Shown: piece after piece, positions 55,384-63,115 of the stretch
Numbering within the stretch: the first letter of the stretch is position 1
Layout of the letters: every line of letters starts with the position of its first letter
Source of the DNA: Lysinibacillus louembei
GTDB lineage: Bacteria > Bacillota > Bacilli > Bacillales_A > Planococcaceae
NCBI RefSeq assembly: GCF_033880585.1
Contig: NZ_CP137624.1
Span: 3,445,501 to 3,509,500, forward strand
Length of the DNA stretch: 64,000 bases
Reading direction: 5' to 3'
Translations under genes and position numbers: made by a program
Notes under the pieces: generated by a model
The model's input: the letters and a program-made list of their open reading frames with translations, nothing else
What the model was told of the DNA's origin: nothing
Database searches by the model: none

Positions 55384-55914
55384 CTATTTTAAAAACTGCA
55401 AGCCTGTTCGCAGCATCATTTTGACAAATCGAATAAGTAAGATAGTTAAAGCCAGATAAAAAAATGCTGTTACGAAAACAATCATCAGTTGAACATTCTC
55501 CATCATATTCATGCCAAAGGAAAACGCAATAAGTGAAGCAACAACAACAACCGTAGCGAATCGCTCTATTTTTTTATATGCTCGCATACTATCCGTTTGT
55601 TCCGAAAGAGGCTTTAGCATATAAATAATGAGAAGCATCGCTAAATACTTAAATATGAACAATAGCCAGCTCACAATGTCCTCTAAAATAATATATTGCG
55701 TATACCATTTCACTGACAATAGCTCATCTGCCATAACAATAAGCAATAGGATGTAAATAACCCCTTTTAACTTACTTTTTTCAGGCACCTTCCATACGCT
55801 ATAGAAAATAATGAGCATCGCCAATGCATGTACATAGGGTAGGAAAAACGTCAAAGTCGAACAAATTAAACCTCTGCGCAACCATTTCAGCGCAATTTGC
55901 CATTGCTCAGTCAT
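55384..55914 (-). CDS. Polytopic membrane protein in ECF sigma operon 1
   Basis: A 176-residue protein with five predicted transmembrane helices (for example GLICSTLTFFLPYVHALAML; GVIYILLLIVMADELL; VVVVASLIAFSFGM). It overlaps the anti-sigma gene by eight bases. I do not recognise a family. As the last gene of the sigma-anti-sigma operon it may act in sensing or be part of the response. Confidence 0.7.
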   Translation of the reverse strand: MTEQWQIALKWLRRGLICSTLTFFLPYVHALAMLIIFYSVWKVPEKSKLKGVIYILLLIVMADELLSVKWYTQYIILEDIVSWLLFIFKYLAMLLIIYMLKPLSEQTDSMRAYKKIERFATVVVVASLIAFSFGMNMMENVQLMIVFVTAFFYLALTILLIRFVKMMLRTGLQFLK

Positions 55915-57010
55915 TCGTTATCATCTCCTGTCGTATTTCTTTGACGATTTTGTGGGAAAATGGTGGGAAAAGGATATTCGCTCTTTTATTTATCGTGCCA
56001 TCTGTCGTTTCAATAATAAAATATAAACTTTGATAGCTGCGTAGCTCCCTCTCATCACTCAGTTGATAGGAAAGTTCTAGCAAGGTATCATCTATCGCAT
56101 ATGGCAACAAATCAATATCCTCTTCTCCAGCCATATTGACACACTTAATGACCTTTCCACGGCTTTCTAATTTATAGTGCTGGATAACAGGAGGCGGTGT
56201 AATAGCAGTAATTGTAGTCATATCTGTTTTAAATAACTCCTTATGATTGCCATTTGAATCCACTTCAAAGCCAAATCCTTCGCTATCGTCCCCTTGAACA
56301 AATTGTGTAAATTGGATATCGAAAGGAATTTTTTCACCATCTAAAAAAAGAGCATAGGCTTCAATTGGTGAACGCTGCCTCATTAATTGATTTAAATCTT
56401 CTACCTGAAAATTAAGCGCTGCATTCGTTGTCATATGATGTGCCGTACTCCCTAAACTCAAGCTGTAATCACCATTTACCGCAAACGTTGTATCATTAAT
56501 AACAACTGCGCGTATTGTATTTTCAAACTCACTTTTATTTATAATTGCATGGATATAAATAGATTGATAACCCGACCTTTCTTCTAAATTCACACTTACT
56601 GGATACACATACGGTCTTGGTAGCTGCTGCGCCTCATAATAGGCGCTATTCCACACCCATGACAAAGCAACAAGCAAAGTAAGCGCCCATTGTTTGCGCC
56701 ATTTTTTATGACTTTTTCCAAGGTTCCATACTATCGCTACTAGAAAAACTGTACAAATACTAGCCAGCCAATATGGGTTCATTAATGGCTGCACTAGCCC
56801 AGCTGCTTGCGTATTGTGCTCCAAATTTGGCGCTGTTGATACAAGCCAAATAAAATAGGCAACTGCTGCGGTTAACGGGATTGTTAAAAAAGTAGGTAGC
56901 CATTTTTTTCGCTGCTTTTCTTTCGCAGCACGCTCAATGCCAATGACTACGTGCTTATGTAGCTCTGCTGGCTGCTCAATTTGTCGCATTTCATCCTTTA
57001 AAAATTTCAT
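55907..57010 (-). CDS. Probable anti-sigma factor (membrane)
   Basis: A 367-residue protein whose gene overlaps the sigma factor gene by 20 bases, the usual pairing for ECF anti-sigma factors. The N terminus (MKFLKDEMRQIEQPAELHKHVVIGIERA) resembles the short cytoplasmic segment of DUF4179-type anti-sigmas, followed by transmembrane helices at about 40-60 and others near 80 and 110, then a large extracytoplasmic beta-rich domain (YVYPVSVNLEERSGYQSIYI; VVINDTTFAVNGDYSLSLG). Signal unknown. Confidence 0.75.
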   Translation of the reverse strand: MKFLKDEMRQIEQPAELHKHVVIGIERAAKEKQRKKWLPTFLTIPLTAAVAYFIWLVSTAPNLEHNTQAAGLVQPLMNPYWLASICTVFLVAIVWNLGKSHKKWRKQWALTLLVALSWVWNSAYYEAQQLPRPYVYPVSVNLEERSGYQSIYIHAIINKSEFENTIRAVVINDTTFAVNGDYSLSLGSTAHHMTTNAALNFQVEDLNQLMRQRSPIEAYALFLDGEKIPFDIQFTQFVQGDDSEGFGFEVDSNGNHKELFKTDMTTITAITPPPVIQHYKLESRGKVIKCVNMAGEEDIDLLPYAIDDTLLELSYQLSDERELRSYQSLYFIIETTDGTINKRANILFPPFSHKIVKEIRQEMITND

Positions 57011-57518
57011 CCGCTATTCCCTCCTCCACAAGCTTTGTCTTCAATTTTTTCAACGCACGATATAAAATAGTTTTCGTCGTGCCAAGCTTTAATTGCAAAA
57101 CATCTGCAATTTGTTCAAATGTAAAATCCTCATAGTATTTCAGTAAAACGACATGCTTTTCTTCTATTGATAAATGCTGCATCACACTTTGCAATGTGAA
57201 ATGCATATCGAGCTCTACTGGTTCTTCAATGAGATATGTATCGTGTAATTCCTCGTAATATGGTCGCTTTTTTAACAAGTCGTGAGCACAATTGATTAAA
57301 ATGCGAATGAGCCATGTTTTAAAATAAGCTACGTCTCGCAATTGTTGAATTGCTTTATAAGAGCGATAGGCACATTCCTGCACAATATCGAGCGCATCGT
57401 CCTGATTTTTTGCATAAACATATGCCATCGCATACAGCTCCTGCTCATATTGCTGAAAGAGCGCAATATATGCCGTATCATCCCCGCCTTGCGCTTGTCG
57501 TATTAGCCGTTCATTCAC
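56991..57518 (-). CDS. ECF RNA polymerase sigma factor 1
   Basis: A 175-residue sigma-70 family protein of ECF type: region 2 (ALFQQYEQELYAMAYVYAKN, DALDIVQECAYRSYKAI, YFKTWLIRILINCAHDLL) and region 4 (LSIEEKHVVLLKYYEDFTFEQIADVLQLKLGTTKTIL). The start is best placed at the GTG at 57518, with AGAGAGGTGA upstream; the ATG at 57539 overlaps that site. Co-transcribed with a membrane anti-sigma. Likely an envelope stress response; target unknown. Confidence 0.9.
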   Translation of the reverse strand: MNERLIRQAQGGDDTAYIALFQQYEQELYAMAYVYAKNQDDALDIVQECAYRSYKAIQQLRDVAYFKTWLIRILINCAHDLLKKRPYYEELHDTYLIEEPVELDMHFTLQSVMQHLSIEEKHVVLLKYYEDFTFEQIADVLQLKLGTTKTILYRALKKLKTKLVEEGIADEIFKG

Positions 57519-57600
57519 ACTTTTCACCTCTCTATACATATTAGACTGTCATTTTTTCAATTTAGCTTGCAATTTTGGAAATTTTTTTAGAAGTCGCTGA

Positions 57601-57640
57601 TAAAAAAATGACTATTAAGCGAGATGCTCAATAGTCATTT
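57601..57640 (-). terminator. Terminator of the DUF423 gene
   Basis: A perfect 11-bp stem, AAATGACTATT with AATAGTCATTT, followed on the minus strand by TTTTTTATC, four bases after the stop codon. Confidence 0.85.
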
Positions 57641-57644
57641 CATT

Positions 57645-58016
57645 CTATATAATTGCTACAATAATACATGCCCATGCGGCAATAAATAGTAGCCCACCAA
57701 TTGGCGTAATAGCCCCGAGCTTTTTCACACCTGTAACTGCTAATATGTATAGGCTACCTGAAAAGAACACGATGCCAGCTACCATTAAATAGCTTGCCCA
57801 TTGTAAAATTGTCGATACTCCTAATAGTGTGTCATAGCCTAAAATACCAACAATAATTAGTCCTAATGCGTGATACATATGATACTGTACAGCCGTTTCC
57901 CAAATCGCCGCATATCTTGGCTCTGGAAATTTATCCTTCAAGGCATGTGCGCCAAATGCACCTAATACAATTGCTATTAAAGCAAGACTTGCACCTAATA
58001 CTAATGCAACAGTCAT
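57645..58016 (-). CDS. DUF423 membrane protein
   Basis: A 123-residue protein of the DUF423 (YwdK) family with four membrane helices: LGASLALIAIVLGAFGAHAL, the conserved AIWETAVQYHMYHALGLI and LFSGSLYIL-like segment (FFSGSLYILAVTGVKKLGAITPIGG). Widespread in bacteria, function unknown. Single gene with its own terminator. Confidence 0.88.
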   Translation of the reverse strand: MTVALVLGASLALIAIVLGAFGAHALKDKFPEPRYAAIWETAVQYHMYHALGLIIVGILGYDTLLGVSTILQWASYLMVAGIVFFSGSLYILAVTGVKKLGAITPIGGLLFIAAWACIIVAII

Positions 58017-58204
58017 ATTGACAACCTTCTTTCCTCATGAAATTCACCTCATTTATTATACGCTTATTACGCTAGCATTTTCTACTTTCTTTCATAAAAA
58101 AGCTTGCTTATAAACTTTTTTTATTTACATTCCAATATTGTATTGTATAGAGAATTTAAAAATGTTATAATTTTCGAAAAATTAAAACAAAGAAGGTTGT
58201 TCAC

Positions 58205-59368
58205 ATGCAGTACTCAGACAGAATTTTAAATACCCCCTCTTCATTTATTCGCAATATTTTAAAGGTAACTGAAGCAGATGATGTCATTTCATTTGCAGGC
58301 GGTTTACCAAACCCCATTTCATTTCCACTAGATGACATGCATACGTCCATCGATCGTGCAATGAAGCAACATGGTGCTAAACTATTCCAATATGCCTCAA
58401 CTCAAGGCTATTTACCTTTACGTCAATATATCGCAAATAAATATAATCGTCGTTATGGCTTACAAATAGATGCTGATGATATTTTACTCACAACAGGCTC
58501 ACAGCAAGCATTGGAGTTACTCGCAAAGGTTTTAATCAATAAAGGAGACGGCATTATTATTGAGGAACCAGGCTATTTAGGTGCGATTCAAGCATTTACT
58601 TTAGCTGAGCCAACATTTTACCCTGTAACATTGGAACAAGATGGTTTGAATTTAGAGCAGCTAGAGCAAGCGTTACAGCAGCCAAATGTCAAATTCATTT
58701 ATACAGTGCCAAATTTCCAAAATCCAACAGGACTCACGTACTCACTGGAAAAGCGCCAGCAAGTGTATGAGCTCATTGCACGTCATGATGTGATTTTAGT
58801 TGAGGATGACCCTTATGGAGAACTGCGTTTTGAAGGTGAGCACCTTCCTTATATCGGTGCAGGCAAATTGGAAAACAGTGTGCTGCTTGGCTCCTTCTCG
58901 AAAATTGTCACACCTGGGATGCGCCTTGGCTTTATTATTACGAAAAACAAAGAGCTCCTACAGCATATCGAGACAGCAAAGCAAGCTACAGATTTGCACA
59001 CAAATGTGTTCTCACAATATGTCATTGCTGATTATTTATTAAATAATGATATTGAGCAGCATATTCAAAAAATTAAAGACTTATATAAAGCACAATCCGA
59101 TGCGATGCTGCAAGCGATGGCGACATACTTCCCAGCACACGTATCCTACACAAAGCCTGAAGGTGGTATGTTTATTTGGGCAACTATGAATGATGGACGC
59201 TCTGCGATGGATGTTTTCAATAAAGCAATGGATCAAAAAGTCGCTTTTGTGCCTGGCAATCCGTTTTATGTGAATCCAGGCAATGTTAATACAATGCGTT
59301 TAAACTATACAAACTCCACACCTGAAATTATCGAGGAAGGCATTAAGCGTTTAGGAAATATTTTATAA
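58205..59368 (+). CDS. PLP-dependent aminotransferase (class I/II, 2-aminoadipate type)
   Basis: A 387-residue fold-type I aminotransferase resembling LysN/MocR catalytic domains: ISFAGGLPNPISFPLDDM, LFQYASTQGYLPLRQYIA, TTGSQQALELLAKVL, PNFQNPTGLTYSLEKRQ, VEDDPYGELRF and the PLP lysine in LGSFSKIVTPGMRLGF. There is no N-terminal DNA-binding domain, so it is an enzyme rather than a MocR regulator. Probable amino-acid or aromatic aminotransferase. ATG 58205; monocistronic with terminator. Confidence 0.9.
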   Translation: MQYSDRILNTPSSFIRNILKVTEADDVISFAGGLPNPISFPLDDMHTSIDRAMKQHGAKLFQYASTQGYLPLRQYIANKYNRRYGLQIDADDILLTTGSQQALELLAKVLINKGDGIIIEEPGYLGAIQAFTLAEPTFYPVTLEQDGLNLEQLEQALQQPNVKFIYTVPNFQNPTGLTYSLEKRQQVYELIARHDVILVEDDPYGELRFEGEHLPYIGAGKLENSVLLGSFSKIVTPGMRLGFIITKNKELLQHIETAKQATDLHTNVFSQYVIADYLLNNDIEQHIQKIKDLYKAQSDAMLQAMATYFPAHVSYTKPEGGMFIWATMNDGRSAMDVFNKAMDQKVAFVPGNPFYVNPGNVNTMRLNYTNSTPEIIEEGIKRLGNIL

Positions 59369-59395
59369 AGCGAGGGCTCTGTGCCTCGCTTTTTT
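59368..59395 (+). terminator. Aminotransferase terminator
   Basis: AAGCGAGG with CCTCGCTT around an eight-base loop, then TTTTT; it begins at the stop codon. Confidence 0.85.
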
Positions 59396-59410
59396 CTATG
59401 CGCCGCTGCT

Positions 59411-59487
59411 TTTATTCTACGTTTTCAAAGATTTATTCTACGTTTTTCGAATTCCCCATTGACATGCAAATACATTTTCTCTATCAT
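59411..59487 (+). promoter_or_regulatory. Promoter with upstream direct repeat
   Basis: TTGACA (59459-59464), 17 bases, TATCAT (59482-59487) form a good promoter for the GNAT gene. Upstream lie two copies of TTTATTCTACGTTTT (59411-59425 and 59432-59446) exactly 21 bp apart, on the same face of the helix, ending 12 bp before the -35. This is the layout of an activator site. Confidence 0.6.
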
Positions 59488-59517
59488 TGGATTAATTTAC
59501 CGTAAGGAGGAGATACC

Positions 59518-60312
59518 ATGATACGACTTTTAACAGCTGAGGACCATGACATTTGCATGGAGCTCGTCCAACAACAGCCTGCCGAAAACCTTTTTATTAT
59601 CGGCGATATAGAGGCATTTGGCTATGATCAGCCATTCCAAAAAGTTTGGGGACAATTTGAAGAAGACAAGTTAATTGCAGTTTTACTAAAATATGAGGGC
59701 AACTATATTCCATATGCACAGGGTGCTTTTGACACGCAAGGCTTTGCAGCAATTATTAACAGTGATGAAAACGCGACAGAGTTATCTGGCTTAAAGGATA
59801 TTACAGATCAACTTGAACCATTTATCCAAAAAGAACTATTCACAAAAAAAGAGCTCTATTACGCAAAATGTACAGCCCTACAAAAAATTTATGAGGACCA
59901 CGATTTACAAAATATCGAGCTACTTACACGTGAGACAATTGAAGAAAATGTTGAGCTGCTCAAAACAATTCCTGAATTTGCAGGCAGCCCTATCTCAGTC
60001 GAAAGCAAGCTGCGCGTTTTAGAAAGCAAAACAGGTCGCACCTATTTCATGCGTGAGGGCGATGTCATGGTGTCATCTGCCTCTACAACTGCCGAAAATA
60101 GCCTATCTGCAATGGTCGTTGCTGTGGCAACACGTGACGGCTACAAGAAAAAAGGCTATGCGACAAAATGTATGCAAAAGCTATGTGGTGAGCTCTTAAA
60201 TGAAGGCAAATCGCTTTGCCTATTTTACGATAACCCTGCGGCTGGCGCCATTTATAAACGCTTAGGCTTTGAGGATATCGGCTTTTGGAATATGCTACGT
60301 TACCAAAATTGA
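59518..60312 (+). CDS. GNAT family N-acetyltransferase
   Basis: A 264-residue protein. The C-terminal half carries the GNAT/FR47-like motif: VVAVATRDGYKKKGYATKCM for acetyl-CoA binding, then AAGAIYKRLGFEDIG. The N-terminal half (about 1-130) is a weaker GNAT-like domain (LLTAEDHDICMELVQQQP; NLFIIGDIEAFGYD). Substrate unknown. ATG 59518 with AAGGAGGAG upstream and a good promoter. Confidence 0.85.
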   Translation: MIRLLTAEDHDICMELVQQQPAENLFIIGDIEAFGYDQPFQKVWGQFEEDKLIAVLLKYEGNYIPYAQGAFDTQGFAAIINSDENATELSGLKDITDQLEPFIQKELFTKKELYYAKCTALQKIYEDHDLQNIELLTRETIEENVELLKTIPEFAGSPISVESKLRVLESKTGRTYFMREGDVMVSSASTTAENSLSAMVVAVATRDGYKKKGYATKCMQKLCGELLNEGKSLCLFYDNPAAGAIYKRLGFEDIGFWNMLRYQN

Positions 60313-60318
60313 AAAGAT

Positions 60319-60348
60319 GGATGGAATCAATGAAATCCGATTCCATCC
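60319..60348. terminator. Hairpin between convergent GNAT and sigma-operon genes
   Basis: GGATGGAATC pairs perfectly with GATTCCATCC. No strong U-run follows on either strand, so termination may be weak. Confidence 0.55.
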
Positions 60349-60354
60349 ACCTTG

Positions 60355-60606
60355 TCATCTTATACTCAGCCATTGCACAACTGCTAAGACAAATCCACAA
60401 ATAATTGGGGCAATTCTTAACATCGTGTACCCTGTTGACGTACTGTTCCATTTCTCTAACGGGTCTTTTGCAGGCGAGCCTAAATAAGTAATAAAACGAT
60501 CCCAACGACTTTTTTTATAAGTCACAAGTTTCTTAGGAATTTGCACGTCAAATTGATCGAGTCGCCGCTGCAATTCATGCTCCTCTTTCCACTCATCATT
60601 TAGCAT
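60355..60606 (-). CDS. Small membrane protein, putative anti-sigma of ECF operon 2
   Basis: An 83-residue protein: charged helical N-terminal part (LNDEWKEEHELQRRLDQFD) and a single hydrophobic helix near the C terminus (about 62-81, IAPIICGFVLAVVQWL). It overlaps the sigma factor gene by 11 bases. The location suggests that it holds the sigma factor at the membrane, but it lacks a recognisable anti-sigma zinc motif; this is inference. Confidence 0.6.
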   Translation of the reverse strand: MLNDEWKEEHELQRRLDQFDVQIPKKLVTYKKSRWDRFITYLGSPAKDPLEKWNSTSTGYTMLRIAPIICGFVLAVVQWLSIR

Positions 60607-61123
60607 GGAAATCCTCCTTTAACTCTTCTTTTAAACGCTTTAATGCCTGATGCAATCTCGACTTCACTGTCCCAACAGGTATTTCCAAAATTTTCGCAAT
60701 ATCCTCCTGTGGTAAATCATGATAATAGGCAAGCAAAATAACGCCACGTTGCTTTTCTGGCAGCTTTGCAATCGCCTGCTGTACAGCTAGTTTATCATCT
60801 GCTGAAAAAGAAGTCGTTTGTATCGGCACTAAAAACGGAAAAAAGCTGCGCAACTTTTTTCTGCGATTCAGCTTATTCATTAACAAGCGATAACCAATCT
60901 GAAAAATATACGATTTTACCATGCCCTTTTGTGCATCGAAATCATGGCGCTTTTTTTGCAATTGCTCAAAGGTATCCTGCACAATATCAACGCTTAACTG
61001 CTCCTCCCCTGTATAGCGAAATAAAAAGCTATACAGAGGCTTATATAATTGCTGATATAACTGATTGAATGCCTCGTCATCCCCCTTTTGATAAGCATTC
61101 ATCAAGCTCTCATTTGTCATCAT
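60596..61123 (-). CDS. ECF RNA polymerase sigma factor 2
   Basis: A 175-residue sigma-70/ECF protein: region 2 (NQLYQQLYKPLYSFLFRYTG, SVDIVQDTFEQLQKK, KSYIFQIGYRLLMNKLNRR) and region 4 (LPEKQRGVILLAYYHDLPQEDIAKILEIPVGTVKSRLHQAL). The ATG at 61123 has AGGTGAT eight bases upstream; the GTG at 61135 lies within that site. It overlaps the preceding membrane-protein gene by 14 bases and is part of a five-gene unit with an ABC transporter. Confidence 0.9.
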   Translation of the reverse strand: MMTNESLMNAYQKGDDEAFNQLYQQLYKPLYSFLFRYTGEEQLSVDIVQDTFEQLQKKRHDFDAQKGMVKSYIFQIGYRLLMNKLNRRKKLRSFFPFLVPIQTTSFSADDKLAVQQAIAKLPEKQRGVILLAYYHDLPQEDIAKILEIPVGTVKSRLHQALKRLKEELKEDFHAK

Positions 61124-61493
61124 TGAGCTTATCACCTAAATGTGCCTTAATGGCTTTTAATGTACTGGAAATACGTATAAATGAATAAATAACAATGATA
61201 ATTACCCATACTTGTGATTGATTTGTAAAAAATTGTACATAGGGGTTTGTGACATCCTGTCCACTGGAAATAAGCCAGTTCAATGCTTGCACACAGCCAA
61301 TTGTATATATACCTAATGTAAAGATGATTGTATCGAACACATTCCAGCGTAAGTAAATCGTTGTTTTATGATAATTAATTTTGCGATTTTCACGTACAAC
61401 ATGCTTGCGGTCAAACGGTATAATAATGGCTAATATAACAATCACCCATATCCCGCCGACAATTAATGAAACTATCCAGCCAATTCCCATCAT
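61110..61493 (-). CDS. Membrane protein of the sigma/ABC operon
   Basis: A 127-residue protein with three predicted transmembrane helices (GWIVSLIVGGIWVIVILAII; VFDTIIFTLGIYTIGCVQAL; SQVWVIIIVIYSFIRI). ATG at 61493 follows AGGAGGG. It lies between the ABC permease and the sigma factor, overlapping the latter. No family recognised. Confidence 0.7.
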   Translation of the reverse strand: MMGIGWIVSLIVGGIWVIVILAIIIPFDRKHVVRENRKINYHKTTIYLRWNVFDTIIFTLGIYTIGCVQALNWLISSGQDVTNPYVQFFTNQSQVWVIIIVIYSFIRISSTLKAIKAHLGDKLNDDK

Positions 61494-61502
61494 GCTTCCC
61501 TC

Positions 61503-62249
61503 CTATCTGTGATAAACTTTGCGCGCAATTAATGCCAGTACCAAACTCCACCCTGCCAAAATAAGTAAATACTGATACAGAGGAAGCCATGTATTTGTCG
61601 TTAAACCTAAATAATATTGTAAGCTATCATTCAAATAAAGCATCGGATTCCACACTAAAAAAATAAAATATTGCTGTGGGTCTTTACCAGCAAGCGTTAA
61701 AAACATTGTTGTCATTGTTATCGAAAACATCAATAAAATCATAACTGGTACAAGCATGCTTTGTGCCACTTTGCCATTTTTAAAAAGCCCTGCCAAAATA
61801 AAGCTTAATGGATATAATGCAAGCAAGACAAAATTACATATAAATAATATAAGAAAGAAATGGTCCCATGCAATATCAATTACTAGTTTATAGCAAGCTA
61901 ATAATACTACTAATGCCATATTTGCTAATGCAAACACACCGATCCCTATACCTAGATAGTAAGTGGAGGCTGTGATCTTTGTACGTTTCAGCCAATCAAA
62001 TGTGCGATTCGCTTTCATATCTGCTAAATAAATTGTGACGCTAGAAAAGGCAAAAGAGAAGAGCAATAATAAGATGGAAACAGGTAAAAATTGCCCCTTC
62101 ACCATATATTGAAATGTTTCCTCATTGACAACAGATTTTATGATAAAAGATAGAATTAAAAAAATAAATGCCGGAAGTATGTTTCCAAAACCTACACCAT
62201 AATTACGCATGCTTTCCAATATAAATGTACTTGTAATTTGTTTGATCAT
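61503..62249 (-). CDS. ABC-2-like transporter permease
   Basis: A 248-residue protein with six predicted membrane helices and ABC-2-type layout (NILPAFIFLILSFIIKSVV; LAGLFKNGKVAQSMLVPVMILL). It overlaps the ATPase gene by four bases (ATGA), so they form a transporter pair. The substrate is unknown; ABC-2 exporters with a neighbouring sigma factor are often linked to antibiotic or lipid resistance. Confidence 0.78.
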   Translation of the reverse strand: MIKQITSTFILESMRNYGVGFGNILPAFIFLILSFIIKSVVNEETFQYMVKGQFLPVSILLLLFSFAFSSVTIYLADMKANRTFDWLKRTKITASTYYLGIGIGVFALANMALVVLLACYKLVIDIAWDHFFLILFICNFVLLALYPLSFILAGLFKNGKVAQSMLVPVMILLMFSITMTTMFLTLAGKDPQQYFIFLVWNPMLYLNDSLQYYLGLTTNTWLPLYQYLLILAGWSLVLALIARKVYHR

Positions 62250-62958
62250 CCTACTTGCCCTCCTAATACTTTACCTGTCACTTCAAAATAAATACCCTCA
62301 ATCCCTTTAAACACAGGGTTAGAATATTTTTCTTCCAACGCCTCCAAAGTACCACAATCCGCCAATTGACCTTCTTTTAAAATATAAATCTCATTAAATA
62401 AAGATTCAAAGCCCGCTACCTCATGGCTAATGATAACAATAATGCGCTGCGTCTGTTCAATATCCTTTTTCAAAAAACTGGCTAATTGCTTTTTCTTCAT
62501 TAAATCTAAATCTGCAAACGGTTCATCAAGCAAAATAATCGGTTTATTTAATAAAAATGCTAAATAAATCGACAATGCCTTGCGCTGGCCACCCGACGCA
62601 TTTTTTACTAAAACATGATTATATGTAGCTAATTCAAGCAAATGATACAGCTCTGTTAAATCCCTTGGTTCCTCTGTCAATGCTTGAAAAGGCGAATAAC
62701 TTCAGATATTTTCAAATGGCTATAGCTATCAAAGCTTTGATACTGTACAGCTACACAATCAGCTAACGGCTGAGGATAATGCATTGTGCCACTATCGTAT
62801 GGCACATCTCCCGCAATGCATTTCACCAAGGTTGATTTTCCTGCCCCATTTTCACCTAATAGCAAATAGCAGCCTCTTGCTTGAAAGCATGCTGAAAAGT
62901 GATTTAACACCGCTTTCCCATCATATGTTTTAACAATTTTCTGTAAAGAAAGATTCAT
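62246..62958 (-). pseudogene. ABC transporter ATP-binding protein split by a frameshift
   Basis: Two frames together encode one ABC ATPase. The first (62958 to 62677) has Walker A LLLGENGAGKSTLVKCIAG and a Q-loop region VAVQYQSF, and stops after VIRLFKH. The second (62680 to 62246) continues LTEEPRDLTELYHLLEL, with signature ASGGQRKALSIY and Walker B IILLDEPFADLD. A single extra base near 62683-62688 (AAG read as AAAG) would restore one frame of about 237 residues. The two frames overlap as TTGA, so coupled translation of two halves is also possible. A sequencing error cannot be excluded. Confidence 0.75.
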
Positions 62959-63062
62959 CTAAAACCCTCCATTTGTTTATGTATTTACTTACTATACAAA
63001 TGGGAGAATTAGAAAGTTCATTTTATTTTTGAAACATGGCATAAATTTCATTTCCGTATCTA

Positions 63063-63102
63063 CATAAATAAAGCACTTTCCAAACAAGTAGTTGGAAAGT
63101 GC
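63063..63102 (-). terminator. proS terminator
   Basis: GCACTTTCCAA pairs perfectly with TTGGAAAGTGC, followed on the minus strand by TTTATTTATG, 14 bases after the proS stop. Confidence 0.8.
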
Positions 63103-63115
63103 CAATTTATTTTTG

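Noticed and set aside
62675-62690. Programmed -1 frameshift in the ABC ATPase
   Set aside because: The bases at the junction (CTTTTCAAGC) do not form a canonical X-XXY-YYZ slippery heptamer in the right phase and no pseudoknot was evident, so a simple indel or reinitiation is more likely.
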